A DNA stretch of 64,000 nt from Halocaridina rubra (GCA_037179515.1 JAXCGZ010007712.1:1-64000); one strand, 5' to 3'. Shown: positions 43,263 through 56,679, counted from the first letter of the stretch. Translations and numbers: made by a program. Notes: a model not told the origin generated them from the letters alone.

Positions 43263-43378
43263 AACTATACCAACGTTGTTCCCAATAATAAAAATTATAT
43301 AAGCAATAAAAGCAATGTTTTACATTAGAATATACAGCATCCGGAATAGAGAGAAAACATTTAAATGTATTCAGTTAT

Positions 43379-43385
43379 AATAATG

Positions 43386-43468
<83 letters not shown>
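43379..43468. repeat. (AAT)n microsatellite
   Basis: AAT array with GAT interruptions, 80 bp upstream of another SINE. Confidence 0.95.
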
Positions 43469-43549
43469 TTTATTTCAGCATAGCGTGAAATTAAATGCAT
43501 ATGAAATTTTATAATAATATACGTGTATATTTAAATTATCTTATAAGTA

Positions 43550-43739
43550 GTCACCGTGGCTCAAGCGGTAGCGTCCGCGATTTGAGGCGTCAGGTCGAGG
43601 TTTCGCGCCCCGTCACGGTCTGAGGTTAGCAAGGGCATGCACTCAAGATAACGATTACAACTGCCGAAACAAGTTCTTCGCAAGAAGGCAACCGTCCTAG
43701 CCCTTGGTAGAAAAGGGAGTCCGTGACGTAAAACCGGAA
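43550..43739 (+). mobile_element. tRNA-derived SINE, copy 5
   Basis: Complete plus copy with A box (GTGGCTCAAGCGG), GCGCCCCGTCACGGTCTGAG and end GTGACGTAAAACCGGAA. It is in inverted orientation to the copy 470 bp upstream. Confidence 0.92.
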
Positions 43740-43904
43740 TATTTAAATTAACTTATAAAAGGAGCTTAGACCTGATTGACCACCAATCCTCTTCAGCAAG
43801 CCTCTTTAGCTGAAGAGGCTTGCCGATCACACAAACGAAAGCTGCTTTAATAACTTTATTATCTAAATATACACCTATGTTAATTTGGAAATTCAGTTTA
43901 AAAA

Positions 43905-44222
43905 TAATAATAATTCATAACCTCATTCCCCCTTGTAAGGAGGGTGGTCGGGCCAAGAATCACGCATTCACCACGATCCACACACCTCAACTACTCCTCT
44001 TAACTCCTTGGGGATAGAGGGTTACCACATTTCCGCCCTTCCACCGTGCTTAGGTCACCTACAAGGAAGGCAGGTAAACATAGTCTACAATGAGAGCCGA
44101 CAGCCACAGCTGGTTTAAACTCACCGATTCATCCCATGGCACCTCTCTCACACCCGTCCATATTACTCCATAATAGTTCACTGAGCTTGCAGATGCGAAA
44201 AATTCCATTGGCCCGTGTCACC
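43905..44222 (-). mobile_element. LINE-B copy B2, 3' UTR fragment
   Basis: Reverse complement of the LINE-B 3' UTR. CCTCATTCCCCCTTGTAAGG at the left matches the end of copies B1 and B4, and GTTCACTGAGCTTGCAGATG matches their start. No coding part remains. An AAT-rich tail lies at its 3' end. Confidence 0.85.
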
Positions 44223-44228
44223 TATACA

Positions 44229-44230
44229 CA

Positions 44231-44265
<35 letters not shown>

Positions 44266-44280
44266 TAATAATAATAATAC
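44229..44280. repeat. (AAT)n microsatellite
   Basis: AAT array with one AAA interruption, directly at the 5'-truncated end of LINE-B fragment B2. Confidence 0.93.
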
Positions 44281-44309
44281 TATACATATTACGATACTTC
44301 CAATCTACT

Positions 44310-44310
<1 letters not shown>

Positions 44311-44347
<37 letters not shown>
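44311..44347. repeat. (GA)n microsatellite
   Basis: Short GA array. Confidence 0.93.
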
Positions 44348-44349
<2 letters not shown>

Positions 44350-44504
44350 CACCAAGTCGCCAGTACCTCCGGTGGTGACTATGAAGGTAGAGGAAGGCTG
44401 TGCGATCCATTAGCTCTAATTGTGTATTCTTGCTACTGGAATTAATTACAAGATCTATGGTGAAGCATCACATATTTCTTGGATATCAACTTCAAGCACA
44501 CTCC

Positions 44505-44639
<135 letters not shown>

Positions 44640-44948
44640 ACCAAACACAGTCGCTACCTTCACTGAAAGCTTCATAACTGGTCTTTATGGGGGAGGCAGG
44701 GGGAGGGACAATGTTGCCAATTTAAATATGGCATTTTGCTTAAAAATTCACTAAAGTATTCATAAATGTCCCTGCACGTTCTTAGAGCTTGAATGCACAT
44801 CCCTACACATTGAAAATGCGCTTCATATTTTTTTTAATATCAATAATTAAGCTGCTTCAGTACCAAACAAGACAATTAAAATCCAATAGTCTGCAGACCT
44901 CTAACTGGTTTATGAAAATAGCAATAAGAACCAGTTTCAACATATAAC

Positions 44949-45742
<794 letters not shown>

Positions 45743-45820
<78 letters not shown>
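45743..45820. repeat. (AT)n microsatellite
   Basis: AT array immediately before the tandem tRNA-like repeat. Confidence 0.95.
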
Positions 45821-46399
<579 letters not shown>

Positions 46400-47057
46400 A
46401 GTCTGTCCTTTTTGTAGGATAAATGTCCTTTTCTTTTTTATTGCATGTCGGTCATTTTTCTCATCAAGGCACCTGGCAACCCGGGTCAGGACGCTCATGT
46501 GGTGAGAGGTTTTTGTTCATCTGACAGGAAAAGTACAGGAACAGATTTGGTGTTTTTAGTAACCACTTAAATGTTTGGAAGTCGTAAATCTAATGATCTA
46601 AATCAAATAAAACAAATATGAATTTCTAGGTTGCGTCCAAAAGCCTAAGCTTTTAGCTAATTGGACAATTAGCGATGTGCTCAACGTGGTATGGCCGTAG
46701 GCAAATAATTAGCTAATTTCCATAGTGAGTGAAAAATATCTCTACGTTTAGGGACATATGTCTACAGTTGGCAACACTGGAAGGGGGGTTGAATCTAGGT
46801 GGAGTTACAATAAATTTTCTCTCCACAGCTCCTCCTCTTTTCTCTCCTCATTCACGCCTCCTTGTGAGGGAAATTACTCATAATGAGAGAATAGCTCCCC
46901 CATTACCATTCATACCTTGGCTGCTTACCCCAGTTTGGGGAGTAGCAGACATAAAAAAAAAAAGAAACAATAGGGGGATTACTTAGCTCTATGGGCAATT
47001 ACGAGAAAGCTAGCCTAGCGCGTTGCTAGTAGACCTTTCAGTTACACTACTGGAGTG

Positions 47058-47607
47058 CCACAGCTCATCTTCCCGCTCGCCACTCACTCCTATTCCTAGT
47101 ACGCTCACTTGCTTCCCTCACATCCATCCTCCTATCATTCAGGGCTCTCCTTACTCCATCCATCCACTCAAACCTAGGGCTCTCTCTAGTGTTTATCCCA
47201 TCAACTCTTGCATTCATCACCTTTCTCAGCACTTTCATCATCCATCCTCTCCACATGGCCAAACCATCTCAGTACATTCATATCTACTCTGGCTGCCAAT
47301 TCTCTCCTCACACCCGTTCTTGCTCTCACCACTTCATTCCTAACCCTATCCAACCGAGATACACCAATCATACTCCTCAAGCATTTCATCTCAAACACAT
47401 TCAGTTTCCGTCTCTCACTTACTTTCATACCCCATACCTGATCCATACATCACAGTTGGCACAACCACTTTCTCATACAAAACTTTCTTTACATTCATTT
47501 CCAACCCTCTATTCATCACTCCTTTCAATGCATCCAACACTTTATATTCTTCATTCCCTCTGTGTCACACATCTGCTTCCACTCCACCATTTGCAGCTAT
47601 AACTGAG
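47058..47607 (-). pseudogene. LINE-B copy B3, C-terminal ORF fragment
   Basis: Minus-strand frame 47446-47201 reads MKVSERRKLNVFEMKCLRSM, then GVSRLDRVRNEVVRARTGV and VLRWFGHVERMDDES. Upstream, YEKVVVPTV is readable at about 47480, and the tail GWMDGVRRALN-like region is at about 47160. It covers only the part after the RT core, and is better preserved in protein terms than B1. It interrupts the duplicated sequence of block 2 between 46880 and 47625. Confidence 0.88.
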
Positions 47608-47790
47608 CCTAATAGTGGAGTGGAAGCATTACCCCAAGCATAATGGACCCAAAGGTAAGTGGTGGTTCACATAAGGAAGCTTTTTATTACCATAAGACCT
47701 CTTTGAAAATATTATTCTGGTCTGCACAAATTTAATAAACCTTTAAAAATATACTTAATTACTAATGTACTGTTAAATGAGAATATTTTG

Positions 47791-48009
47791 TTTTATTATT
47801 TCCCCTGAAGGGATGGAGAAATGTCATCTCCATGTTCTATGCGCGTCACAAATGTCGACTAAATGGGGCGATGCAAGGGCACTGGGAATCCTCTTCTCTT
47901 TATTTTACTCCCAGAGTGAGTGAAGTTTTTGCTTTGACTCAGTCATTCCCTTATATGAGGGATTATGGCGATTTTATATTGATATTTATTATTTTTATTA
48001 AAAACCGTA
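47791..48009. other. No gene recognised
   Basis: CATCTCCATGTTCTATGCGC to AATGGGGCGATGC (47829-47873) resembles 50934-50970 (GTCTCCATGTTGTGAAAG, AATGGGGC), so part of it is a dispersed repeat. Confidence 0.4.
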
Positions 48010-48011
48010 TA

Positions 48012-48147
48012 GTTCAAGTTGACTAATACACAATATCGCTTCCAAATTCACCTTGATAGAAAAATAAAAATGTTCTAACTTACGAAGAATAGCAATTAAA
48101 CGAATATATTAATAATGAAACTGACTTATATCAGTGTCTGATATTGA

Positions 48148-48187
<40 letters not shown>

Positions 48188-49735
48188 AGTTAACTTATTA
48201 AGCATGTTAATAATCCGCGAAATTGGAATAACGCCCCTAAAATATAATAGTAAAAAAATACGAAATTCGCGAATAACACCCATGCAAAAAAATTTGAAAT
48301 TTTTTTTTCATTTTAGTAAATAATCGACTGTCTCGGAGGCACTTTTCGGCCATGCTCCTCCTCTTCTACCGCTTAATGTGATCGAATATTATGAAGATAA
48401 TGGGAAAAAAGCATTAAGAACAAACAGCAAACAAACTTTCGATATAATATCGTCAGATAAATAGCGTGCAAGGGTGTATCAGATGATACAGAAGCAGCAA
48501 AACGTTTGCAGATAGAGGTTCGTTCTCCCGCATCCTCCTCCTCTTCTACCACTTAATGCGATCGAATATTATGAAGAGAATTGAAAAAAAGCATTAAGAA
48601 CAAACAGCAAACAAACTTTCGATATAATATCCTCAGGGAAATAGCGTGCGAGGGTGTATCAATTGATACGGAAGAGGCAAAACGTTTGCAGATAGAGGTT
48701 CGTTCTCCCGCATCCTCCTCTTCTACCGCTTCATGCGATCAGATATTATGAAGATAATGGAAAAAAAGCATTAAGAACAAACAGCAAACAAACTTTCGAT
48801 ATAATATCGTCAGGAAAATAGCATGCGAGGTGCATCAGCTGGTACGGAAGCAGCAAAACGTTTGCAGATAGAGGTTCATTCTCCCGCCTCCTCCTCCTCG
48901 TCTACTGCTTAATGCGATCGAATATTATGAAGAGAATTGAAAAAAGCATTAAGAACAAACAGCAAACAAACTTTCGATAAAATATTGTCAGGGAAATAGC
49001 ATGCGAGGGTGCATCAGCTGATACGGAAGCGGCAAAACGTTTGCAGATAGAGGTTCGTTCTCCCGCATACTCCTCCTCTTCTACCGCTTAATGCGATCAA
49101 ATATTATGAAGAGGATTGAAAAAAAGCATTAAGAACAAACAGTAAACGAACTTTCGATATAATATCGTCAGGGAAATAGCATGCGAGGGTGGATCAGCTG
49201 ATACAGAGGCGGCAAAACGTTTGCATTCTCGCACTCACCGCCACCATGCACGTCCCATGTTGCTCACAGCATAATAGAGTGCATTAATTTACTTACTGTA
49301 CAGTAAATCTGTATATCTTTTATATGGTACACCTTTTGCTTGTTAATATAAATAACTACAGGTCTTTCTGCTTTGTTATGTACTTATAAAATATGTTTTA
49401 CTTATCTTATATCTTTGGCATAGTGTGTCTATGTACGGTTGTGGAACGTATCTGAGCCCATTATCATTGTTTCTTATGTAAAATAATTCATTACATTATG
49501 CAAAAATTACAATACGCGGCACTTCTGAGAAACTATCTTCGTATTATTCTAAAAACTAGGTGTGTGTATATATATATATACTGTATATATATTCTCGACA
49601 TCAGACACTGATTTTAGTCAGTCTCATTCTTAATATACAGTATTCGTTTAATTGCCCTTGTTCATAAGTTAGGACATTTTTATTTCTCTATCAAGGTGAA
49701 TTGGGTAGCGATATTGTGTATTAATCAACTTGAAC
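48012..49735. mobile_element. TIR element with internal tandem repeats (non-autonomous)
   Basis: Terminal inverted repeats of about 145 bp (48012-48155 and 49590-49735) start GTTCAAGTTGA and end TCAACTTGAAC, flanked on both sides by TA. Each terminal repeat ends at an (AT)n tract. The core holds five tandem copies of an about 180-bp unit and an AT-rich remainder. No transposase frame exists, so it must be moved in trans. TA duplication points to the Tc1/mariner/pogo superfamily; the terminal sequence differs from the Tigger-like ends at 12899 and 56391. Confidence 0.85.
48355..49226 (+). repeat. Five tandem repeats of about 180 bp
   Basis: Units start near 48355, 48533, 48713, 48889 and 49071, each with TCCTCCTCTTCTACCGCTTA, AATATTATGAAGA, CAAACAAACTTTCGATA and GCAAAACGTTTGCAGATAG. 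Units differ by point changes and a few indels (176-182 bp), and the last is cut short at CGTTTGCA. The length resembles a satellite monomer. There are no direct-repeat and unique-spacer pairs as in a CRISPR array. Confidence 0.95.
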
Positions 49736-49934
49736 TAGGGGTTAAAAGCTGGTCCAGTTGGAGTAGCCAACAGTCATTTCACAGGTGCTGATAAAGAGAT
49801 GTGTACATGTTTAAATTAATATCTTATCTGTCTTTACCAATGAAAATTTGGAATATATTCCAGAAGTAGAATACTGTACATATACACAGATTGTCCTTAT
49901 AATATTCTTGGTACAATAAATATTACAAGGGAGG

Positions 49935-50150
49935 CTGTAATAAAATAGAAAAATTACTCATAAATCTCCGGGAACTGATGAAGTTTATGCTAGAGTATTA
50001 AAGAAGTGCAAGTCAGAGCTTAGTTGTCCACTAACTGCACTATTCTATAATTTAATAAAATTAGGATTGGTACCCAAGGAGTGGAAACTGGCAGATGTGG
50101 TACCAATATTTAAAAAAGGAGAATGGGTTAAAAAGAAAAACTATAATCTG
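49935..50150 (+). pseudogene. Fragment of a further LINE reverse transcriptase
   Basis: In one frame after a stop: SPGTDEVYARVLKKCKSELS, LTALFYNLIKLGLVPKEWK, then LADVVPIFKKGE. This is the RT finger region before the NYRPVSL block, similar in plan to LINE-A but different in sequence (VPKEWKLADVVPIF against CWKQANVIPIF). It ends at a frayed NYNLYF. Only about 70 residues remain. Confidence 0.8.
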
Positions 50151-50329
50151 TATTTTTCCTTTTTAAATTAAATGTAATTTTTCAATATAACCAATTGTAT
50201 ATATAAACACATACATAAAGCCACTAACTTGATTAAAAATGAGATACTAGTGAAATATTTTTTATGTTTATAAGCGTGTTTTATTTTGTATAGTTTTATT
50301 TTCTATAGCATATGTATTGAATGTTCTTT

Positions 50330-50786
50330 GCCATTCCAGACTCACCTGCCTGCCCCTGTCTCGTCAGCAGCTGACATAGCAAGTTTTCTCCTGATAAGCA
50401 AGTCTCTCCCTCCCAATGTAAGCACACCACATGAGTAAAGTATACTATACAGGTGCTATATACAGTTGTGTACTGTACAGTAACACAGTACAGGTATTGA
50501 AGTGTAATATAGTACAGATATTTTTATGTACGTGTTGTTTTATTATACTGTACAGAACATGCATACTGAATAGTATGTGTTTATCATGTTAATTTTAAAG
50601 TTTAGGAATAGTATTAAGATTAGTTTTAGTAATTTTTAAGAACTATTAGGAACATAGGGTCCCCTTAAAAAAAAAAAAAATTGGACCTAGGTTCAGATAT
50701 AAGGGAGTTGTGACTTGCGTCTATTTTCGACCTGTCACCTGTTAGGAACGGAACCCTGAAGTTATATGAGGACTCCCTGTATATGC
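50330..50786 (+). mobile_element. Tigger transposon 3' end fragment
   Basis: CACCTGCCTGCCCCTGTCTC, then CCCAATGTAAGCACACCACA and the terminal GAGGACTCCCTGTATA correspond in order to 55770-56117, the 3' part of the longer Tigger copy. The 5' part and transposase are missing. Confidence 0.75.
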
Positions 50787-50789
50787 TTC

Positions 50790-51355
50790 ATGCAACAAAG
50801 TTAGAGACACTTAAAACAGACGATAAACAAAAACGTATGACTTATGTGGTTGCATGGATGATAATGACTACATCTTTCTCTCTTAGAGTGCAATTTCATC
50901 TCTCCTACTCTGGATCAGTGGGACAATAATATTGTCTCCATGTTGTGAAAGTCAAGTAAATGGGGCAGAGACAGGGGAATGTGAAGTCCTCCTCCATATT
51001 CCTCTGCATGTCGTGAATTGAATAACTGAGGCAGAGCAAAGGACTGTTAAGTATATGAAAATATGACACAGTAATGAGTTTATCTGATCATAGTAGATGG
51101 CTTTATAGCAGAGATTTGAATTAAATGCAAATACAAGCCAAGAATAAGATTGGGTGGAGAGAGTGAATTGAATATTGATATTCATTAGAATGTGCTCAGT
51201 CCTTAGCTTAGCAGTTAGTTGAAAGGATTCTCTCTTTCTTTATACCTACGGTGGTTCAGTTTGTAGTGTCTTAGCACAGATTATGTCAATGTTCAATCCT
51301 AACCAGGGGCAATATAAGATTCATATTTTTACATATAACAATGAGATGATATGAT
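50790..51355. other. No gene recognised
   Basis: Unrecognised AT-rich sequence; a short segment near 50934-50970 is shared with 47829-47873. Confidence 0.4.
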
Positions 51356-51357
51356 CA

Positions 51358-51358
<1 letters not shown>

Positions 51359-51406
<48 letters not shown>
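51359..51406. repeat. (AT)n microsatellite
   Basis: AT array immediately 5' of a SINE; a shorter AT run follows the SINE. Confidence 0.93.
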
Positions 51407-51409
<3 letters not shown>

Positions 51410-51411
<2 letters not shown>

Positions 51412-51577
51412 CACTGTGGCTCAGGCAGTAGCGTCCGCGACTTTGAGGTGTCAGGTCGAGGGTTTGCGCCCCGCCATGGTCTGAGGTTAGCAAGGGCATG
51501 CGCTCAGGTTAATGACTACATCTGCCAAAAAGGCAACCATCCTAGCACTTGGTAGAAAAGGGAGTCTGTGACGTAAA
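51410..51577 (+). mobile_element. tRNA-derived SINE, copy 6
   Basis: Plus copy, head GTCACTGTGGCTCAGGCAGT, B-box-like GGGTTTGCGCC and end GTGACGTAAA. A deletion removes about 20 bp after ACATCTGCC. AT runs lie on both sides. Confidence 0.92.
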
Positions 51578-51612
51578 TATATATATATTACCCATCAAAT
51601 ACAATATATATC

Positions 51613-51880
51613 AAGGTCTAAAACAGACAGTTCACTGGAATTGACCTCTTTCTTTTGCAAGAATTCAATCAAAGTTTGTGATAGCATGGTTTGGGCATGC
51701 TATCAAGTTTGTTTCGTTCATGTTCATTTCAGCATTTGTCGCAGTACGCACCAATAAATACCAAAGTCTAAAACAGACGGTTCACTGGAAATGGCCATCT
51801 TTTTTTTTACAAAAATGCCCATTATGGTTTATAATAGCATGGTTTGGGGGTTCTATCTAGTTTGCTTCATACATGTCTTC
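51613..51880. repeat. Two direct repeats of about 110 bp
   Basis: GTCTAAAACAGACAGTTCACTGG to CATGT at 51613-51722 recurs at 51764-51876 with substitutions, 151 bp apart. An unrecognised open frame at 51844-52074 overlaps the second copy. Confidence 0.75.
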
Positions 51881-52396
51881 CACCCTCTAAATATAGAAGT
51901 GCTTTCGAAATGTATATGAGGCTCACTGGATACGCCATTGATGCTGGTCATCTAGCCAAAGCACTAATAACCTTTCCGTTTTTGCCACGGCAGAACAGCT
52001 TAAACCCAACGAGTGAGCACGAGAACAATATGGCATACGAGCGGGAACTGGGCGACGGCTCATCCTCAGTCTAATGCCGCGTGACAACATATTCTTCAGG
52101 CATGCTCAACAAACTGTTCCGAAGGCGAAGTTCTTATTTGTGATTAGGTACATGCACACAGGATCCTCATATAATGTCATATTGAGTTACATCGTTTCGC
52201 CATTACGTCAGAGGCCAATATAAATTAATAAATTAATTTTTGACCTACCTTGCTGGTGTGGTAAATTCAAATCACATGCACTGAACAGTTTGTGAGTGTG
52301 GCAGACGAATGCATAGCTAGCAGCACTGCTGTATTGATACTTATCAAGTTGATGGCTTTATTTATTTATTTGTTCATATATTTTGTTATATTAAAG

Positions 52397-53735
52397 GATA
52401 GATAGAAAGGGGTTGTGGAGTGTGTTGCGACTGTATGGAATAAGTGAAAGTTTGTTCAATGCGGTAAAGAGTTTTTACATGAATAGTAGAGCGTGTGTGA
52501 GAGTTGGTAATGGTATGAGTGATTGGTTTGAGGAGAATGTAGGGTTACGTCAAGGTTGTGTAATGTTGCCATGGTTGTGTAATGTGTATGTGGATGGAGT
52601 GGTAAGGGAAGTAAATGAAAGAGTACTAGACAGAGGCTTTGAACTGGTGGGTGAGGCTGGAAGGTTGTGGAAATTGAATCATTTACTATTTGCAGATGAT
52701 AGTGAGATTGAATTGAATCATTTGGTGACTGAGTTTATTAGTGTGTGTGAAAGAAGGAAGTTGTGGGTGAATATTAGTAAAAGTAAACTAATGATATGCA
52801 CAAGGAGTGCTAATATTGGCAGATTGAATGTAGGAGTGAATGGGGAGTTGCTTGAAGAAGTTGAGAGTTTTAAGTAGCTGGGGTTGCTTGTATTAAGGAG
52901 TGGACAAGTGGATGTAGAGGTGAATCACAGAGTGAAGGAAGCAAGTTAATGTCTAGGTGGGTTGAAAAAAATAATGGGAAATAGATAATGAGAAATGAAT
53001 GCAAAGAGAAGGATATATGAAGTTGTGATTGTGCCAAGATTGTGGCAAGAGAGGATGAAAGGAACAAGTTGAATGTAATGGAAGTGAGGTGCTTGAGAGG
53101 TATGATTATTGTATCTAGAATAGATAGAGTAAGAAATGAGGATGTCAGGAAGAGAACGGGTGTTGGAATGAAGCTGTCGGCTAGGTTAGATCAGTGTGTG
53201 TTGAGTTGGTTTGGACACATTGAAAGGATGACTGAACAAATAGCGAAGAGAGTGTGGAGTGCAGAAGTGATTGGAGTTAGGTCAAGAGGGAGACCTAGAA
53301 TGAGATGGATGGATGGCGTGAAAAGAGCACTGAATGCATATGGAATGTTAGTGAAACAGGGAAGAGTACGTGCAAGAGATAGAAATGATTGGAGGAAGTT
53401 TGTGCAATGCTGACGTGGCCCAAGGGGATTTTTCACACCTGCAAGCTCAGTGAACTGTGATGGATGGGTGTGAGTAGAGTTACCATATGATAAAACAGTG
53501 GGAGTAAACCAGCTGCAGCTGTCGGGCCTCATTGTAGAATATCCTTGCCCGCCTACCTTGTGGATGGCCCAAGCAGGATGGAAGGGGGGGGAAACGAGGC
53601 AACCCTTTATCCCCAAGCAGCTGAGAGGAATGGCTGAGGTATGTGTGGATCGTGGTGAATGTGCGTTTCTTGGCTCGGCCACCCCCCTTACAAGGGGGAA
53701 TGAGGCATGTGTATATGTATGTATGTAAAAAAACA
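52397..53735 (+). pseudogene. LINE-B copy B4, RTE-like, nested in Tigger
   Basis: 5'-truncated within the RT at GLWSVLRLYGI. Frame 52413-52877 has NSRACVRVG, motif B GLRQGCVML and a palm motif LLFADDSEI that is shortened by a small deletion. The C-terminal part is open at 53042-53413 (LNVMEVRCLRGMIIVSRIDR, VLSWFGHIERM, RPRMRWMDGVKRAL). The roughly 300-bp 3' UTR matches B1 and B2 and ends in TATGTATGTATG plus A-rich sequence. A stop at 52877 and frameshifts before 53042 make it inactive. About 80 bp of sequence before it (52314-52395) reappears after it (53791-53872). Confidence 0.9.
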
Positions 53736-54130
53736 AACAAACAAACACAGTTGTAAATAAGATTTTATTCAAAATACACACGAAAACACAGCTAGTAGCA
53801 CAGCTGTATTTGCATTTATCAAGTTAATAGCTTTATTATTTATTCATTTATATATTTGGTTATATTGAAGTTAAAAAAAAATACCAAACATATAGGCATA
53901 AATACGATTTTATTTAAAATAGTAAGCTGAGCGTCGTGCAAGAATACAGTGTCATGTGGCATTAGATGAGGAAGAAGAACCACCGCTCAGTTTATTTCTG
54001 CCCGCTACATTGTGCCTAGTGTTTTATCTGCCCTCTCGTTGTGTTCGCTCGTTACTGACATTACTATGCCTCCCATGTGTGTTAGTGATAGTTCTGATGG
54101 CAATGCTACGAAGAAAAGAAAGCCATCATC

Positions 54131-55822
54131 ATGGAAATTAAAACAGAAATAGTAAACCGTGCTGAAAAGGGAGTATCTTCTACAAACATTGGCTACAATC
54201 TCGGATTAGCCCGTCCGACCGTGGCCACGATCATCTAAGACAAAAATTGCATCTGTGACCACGTGGAAGGTTCGACTCCTATGATGTCTTGTGTGTTAAC
54301 TAGGCAGCATAGTCGCCCTATGGTCAAAATGGAGAGATTGCTAGTGCTTTGGCTTGAAGACCAAAATTGACGGCGTATCCCAATAAGCCTTATGCTTATA
54401 CAGAAAAAGGCTAAAATATTGTTCGAAGATTTGAAAAGAGAAAAGGGGGAAGTTGTTGTTAGAAGGAGTTGGTTTAATCTTATTAAGGCTCTTGCTAATT
54501 TGCATAATATAAGAGTGCAAGGTGAAGCTGCTCGTGGTGATGAGGAAGCAGCCAATATGTGTCCTATTGCTTTGGCTGAGATAATAAGGGAGGGGGGTTA
54601 CCATGCCGAACAGTATAAAACGTGGATGAGACTGGCTTATTCTGAAAGTATATGCCTAGTCGTACGTACATCGCCAAGGAGGAGTAGAGCACCAGGTCAT
54701 AAAGTGAGCAATGAGAGATTGATTTTGCTTTTGGAGGCTAATGCTGCTGCAGACTGTAAGCTGAACCCTTGTTGGTTTATTTGACAGAAAACTTAAGAGA
54801 ACTCAAAGGCATTTGGAAGGGTCAACTGCCAGTCATCTGGATGTCAAACAAGAAGACTTGGATAACCCTTCAAATATTTGAGGACTCATTCAGCAACCAT
54901 TTTATCCCTGAAGCGGAGAGGTACTGTACTTCTAAGGGTCTGCCCTTTAAGGTGTTGCTAATCCTGGACAATGCCCCTGGTCACCTGGCCCATTTGAATG
55001 ACTTTCATGCTAATGTAAAGGTGGTTTACCTTCCACCTAATACCTCTTCCCTGTCACAGCCAATGGATCAGGGGACCACTGCCTCTTTCAAGGCCTACTA
55101 CCTCTGAAGAGCTAATTGCTATAGCTCTCGGGGCAACTGAGAAGGACAAGAACTTTACTCTCAAGGACTTTTGGAATTCGTACAATATGCTTCATCCTGT
55201 GAAGAATATTGGTGGTGGTTGGGAGGAAGTGATGCTAACCAACTTGAATGGAGTATGGAAAGAAGCATGCCCCTACTTTCGAGGTTTTGAGGAGACAGTT
55301 GAAGCTGTAACCAAAAACGTAGTTGTCAAGATTAAGGAGCTCGAGTTGGAGGTAGAGGTTGATGATGCAAACGAGATCCTGGAATCTCATGGCGAGGAGT
55401 TATCTACTGGGAACCTCATTCAACTGGAAAAGCAAATGATTGAAGAGGAGGAATAACTACCAAGCCCAGAGCTCACGATATTCACAAGCAAGGAATTGGA
55501 AGGAAGGTTTGTCCTGGCAGAGAAATCGCTGGCAAAGCTCGAGGCTCAGGACCCCAATGTTACCAGATACAATAAGGTCGAGAGAGGGATCAATGATGCC
55601 CCGCGGTGTTACAAGGAAATATATGAGGAGAAGAAGAGGGCATCCTGTCAGACTCGCCTTGACCAATTCTTTGTGAAGGTAGAGCCCCCACCAAAAGATT
55701 CTGTGCCTTATACCTCTATAGACTCACCTGCCCCACTACCTCCATTATGTTCTTTTGCCTCTCCAAACTCACCTGCCCCAGTCTCCTTCACTCCTGCCTC
55801 TCATGCTTCAACCTCCCAATAA
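54131..55822 (+). pseudogene. Tigger DDE transposase (TIGD-like), inactivated
   Basis: A cut-and-paste transposase relic. The N-terminal helix-turn-helix (EIKTEIVNRAEKGVSS, LGLARPTVATI) is at 54131-54234. A CENP-B-type second DNA-binding region follows (LEDQN, KKAKILFEDLKREKGE) to about 54590. The three catalytic aspartates are all recognisable and in one common frame: NVDETGLF (54625), LDNAPGH (54967) and QPMDQG (55066). The N-terminal part is in another frame, so a shift lies at about 54590-54619, and stops follow D1. C-terminal parts are NIGGGWEEV, TNLNGVWKEACP and ELELEVEVDDANEILESHGE at 55187-55456, and CQTRLDQFF near 55640. Inactive as it stands. Confidence 0.9.
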
Positions 55823-56204
55823 ACCAGTCTCTCCTTCCCTTGCAGCGCCCATTTCAGTGCGCAAGCCAACCACACGAGTAAAGATGAGAATAATGCACTG
55901 TACTGTAGTATAATTTTACTATTGACACATTTAAAAGGTAAGCAATACTATTACGTTTAGTCTTAGTATTTCTTTTATCATAGATTAAGAACTTTTATTA
56001 TTTTCCAATGTTTAAAATTATTTCGGTTTGAATTTAGGTTTTTCAGACATATGTCGAAATCCGACTTAACTCAGCAATCGGGAACAGAACTCTGATGTTA
56101 AACGAGGACCCCCTGTATTTGGTAATTTTGTAAATAAATTAAAACTAGATCCTTCACATAACCAAACAGTTAGATAACAATATTAACTTGATATATACAC
56201 ACAC

Positions 56205-56385
56205 AACAATGCCGCATGGCGACATATTCTTCCGACACGCTCAACAAACTGTTCAGTGCGTTAAGTCCATATTTACGATGCAAGCCACATAGGTCAAAAA
56301 AATTATATATCAATAATTTACAAGAGATGCATTGTAGCGATGAAACATAATAAGTCAAGGACATTGTAAACCAAGGACCCCCTGT
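56205..56385. mobile_element. Tigger-family terminal fragment
   Basis: CGACATATTCTTCCGACACG matches 52085-52105 in the same orientation, and the piece ends CCAAGGACCCCCTGTATATA, like the Tigger right terminus at 56117. It is directly followed by the other Tigger-like element. Confidence 0.6.
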
Positions 56386-56679
56386 ATATATAATGAGCCC
56401 TCGTTTATCGCGAGGATTCAGTTCCAGGACCACCCATGAAAGGTGAAAATCCGCGAAGTAGCATTATATTTATTACAGATATTTTACATTTATTTTTACC
56501 TTTACTGTATAAACCCTCCCTGCACTGTTAACAACTCATCCTTTACTTTATTAATAACAGTGTGCAAGCGTAAATTTATATGAGTGTGACAGGTAAGTTT
56601 ACCATAATTAACAGCACGCAAGCGTAAAGCTATACGAACGTGATAGGTAAGCTTACCGTGAATGAAGTGATGATGACAT

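Larger units (their letters stand above)
52158..56117 (+). mobile_element. Tigger/pogo transposon, broken by a nested LINE-B
   Basis: The left end (about 52158, ACAGGATCCTCATATAATGT) and the right end (GAGGACCCCCTGTAT at 56117) are imperfect inverted repeats. Inside lies a decayed DDE transposase in the plus direction. Removing the LINE-B insertion at 52397-53735 leaves about 2.6 kb, a usual Tigger size. Sequences just outside the left end (52074-52130) resemble 56205-56290 to the right, so further Tigger fragments may flank it. Confidence 0.75.

Noticed and set aside
48355..49226. Possible CRISPR-like array
   Set aside because: Whole 180-bp units repeat without unique spacers, and the context is eukaryotic; it is a tandem repeat inside a TIR element.
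51844..52074. 76-residue open frame before the Tigger element
   Set aside because: No recognisable domain; it overlaps a direct repeat and probably Tigger-flanking repeat sequence.
52314..53872. Target-site duplication of LINE-B
   Set aside because: The 80-bp repeat is much longer than usual LINE target duplications and quite diverged; a further short repeat near 53900 suggests tandem repetition within Tigger instead. Left open in the findings.
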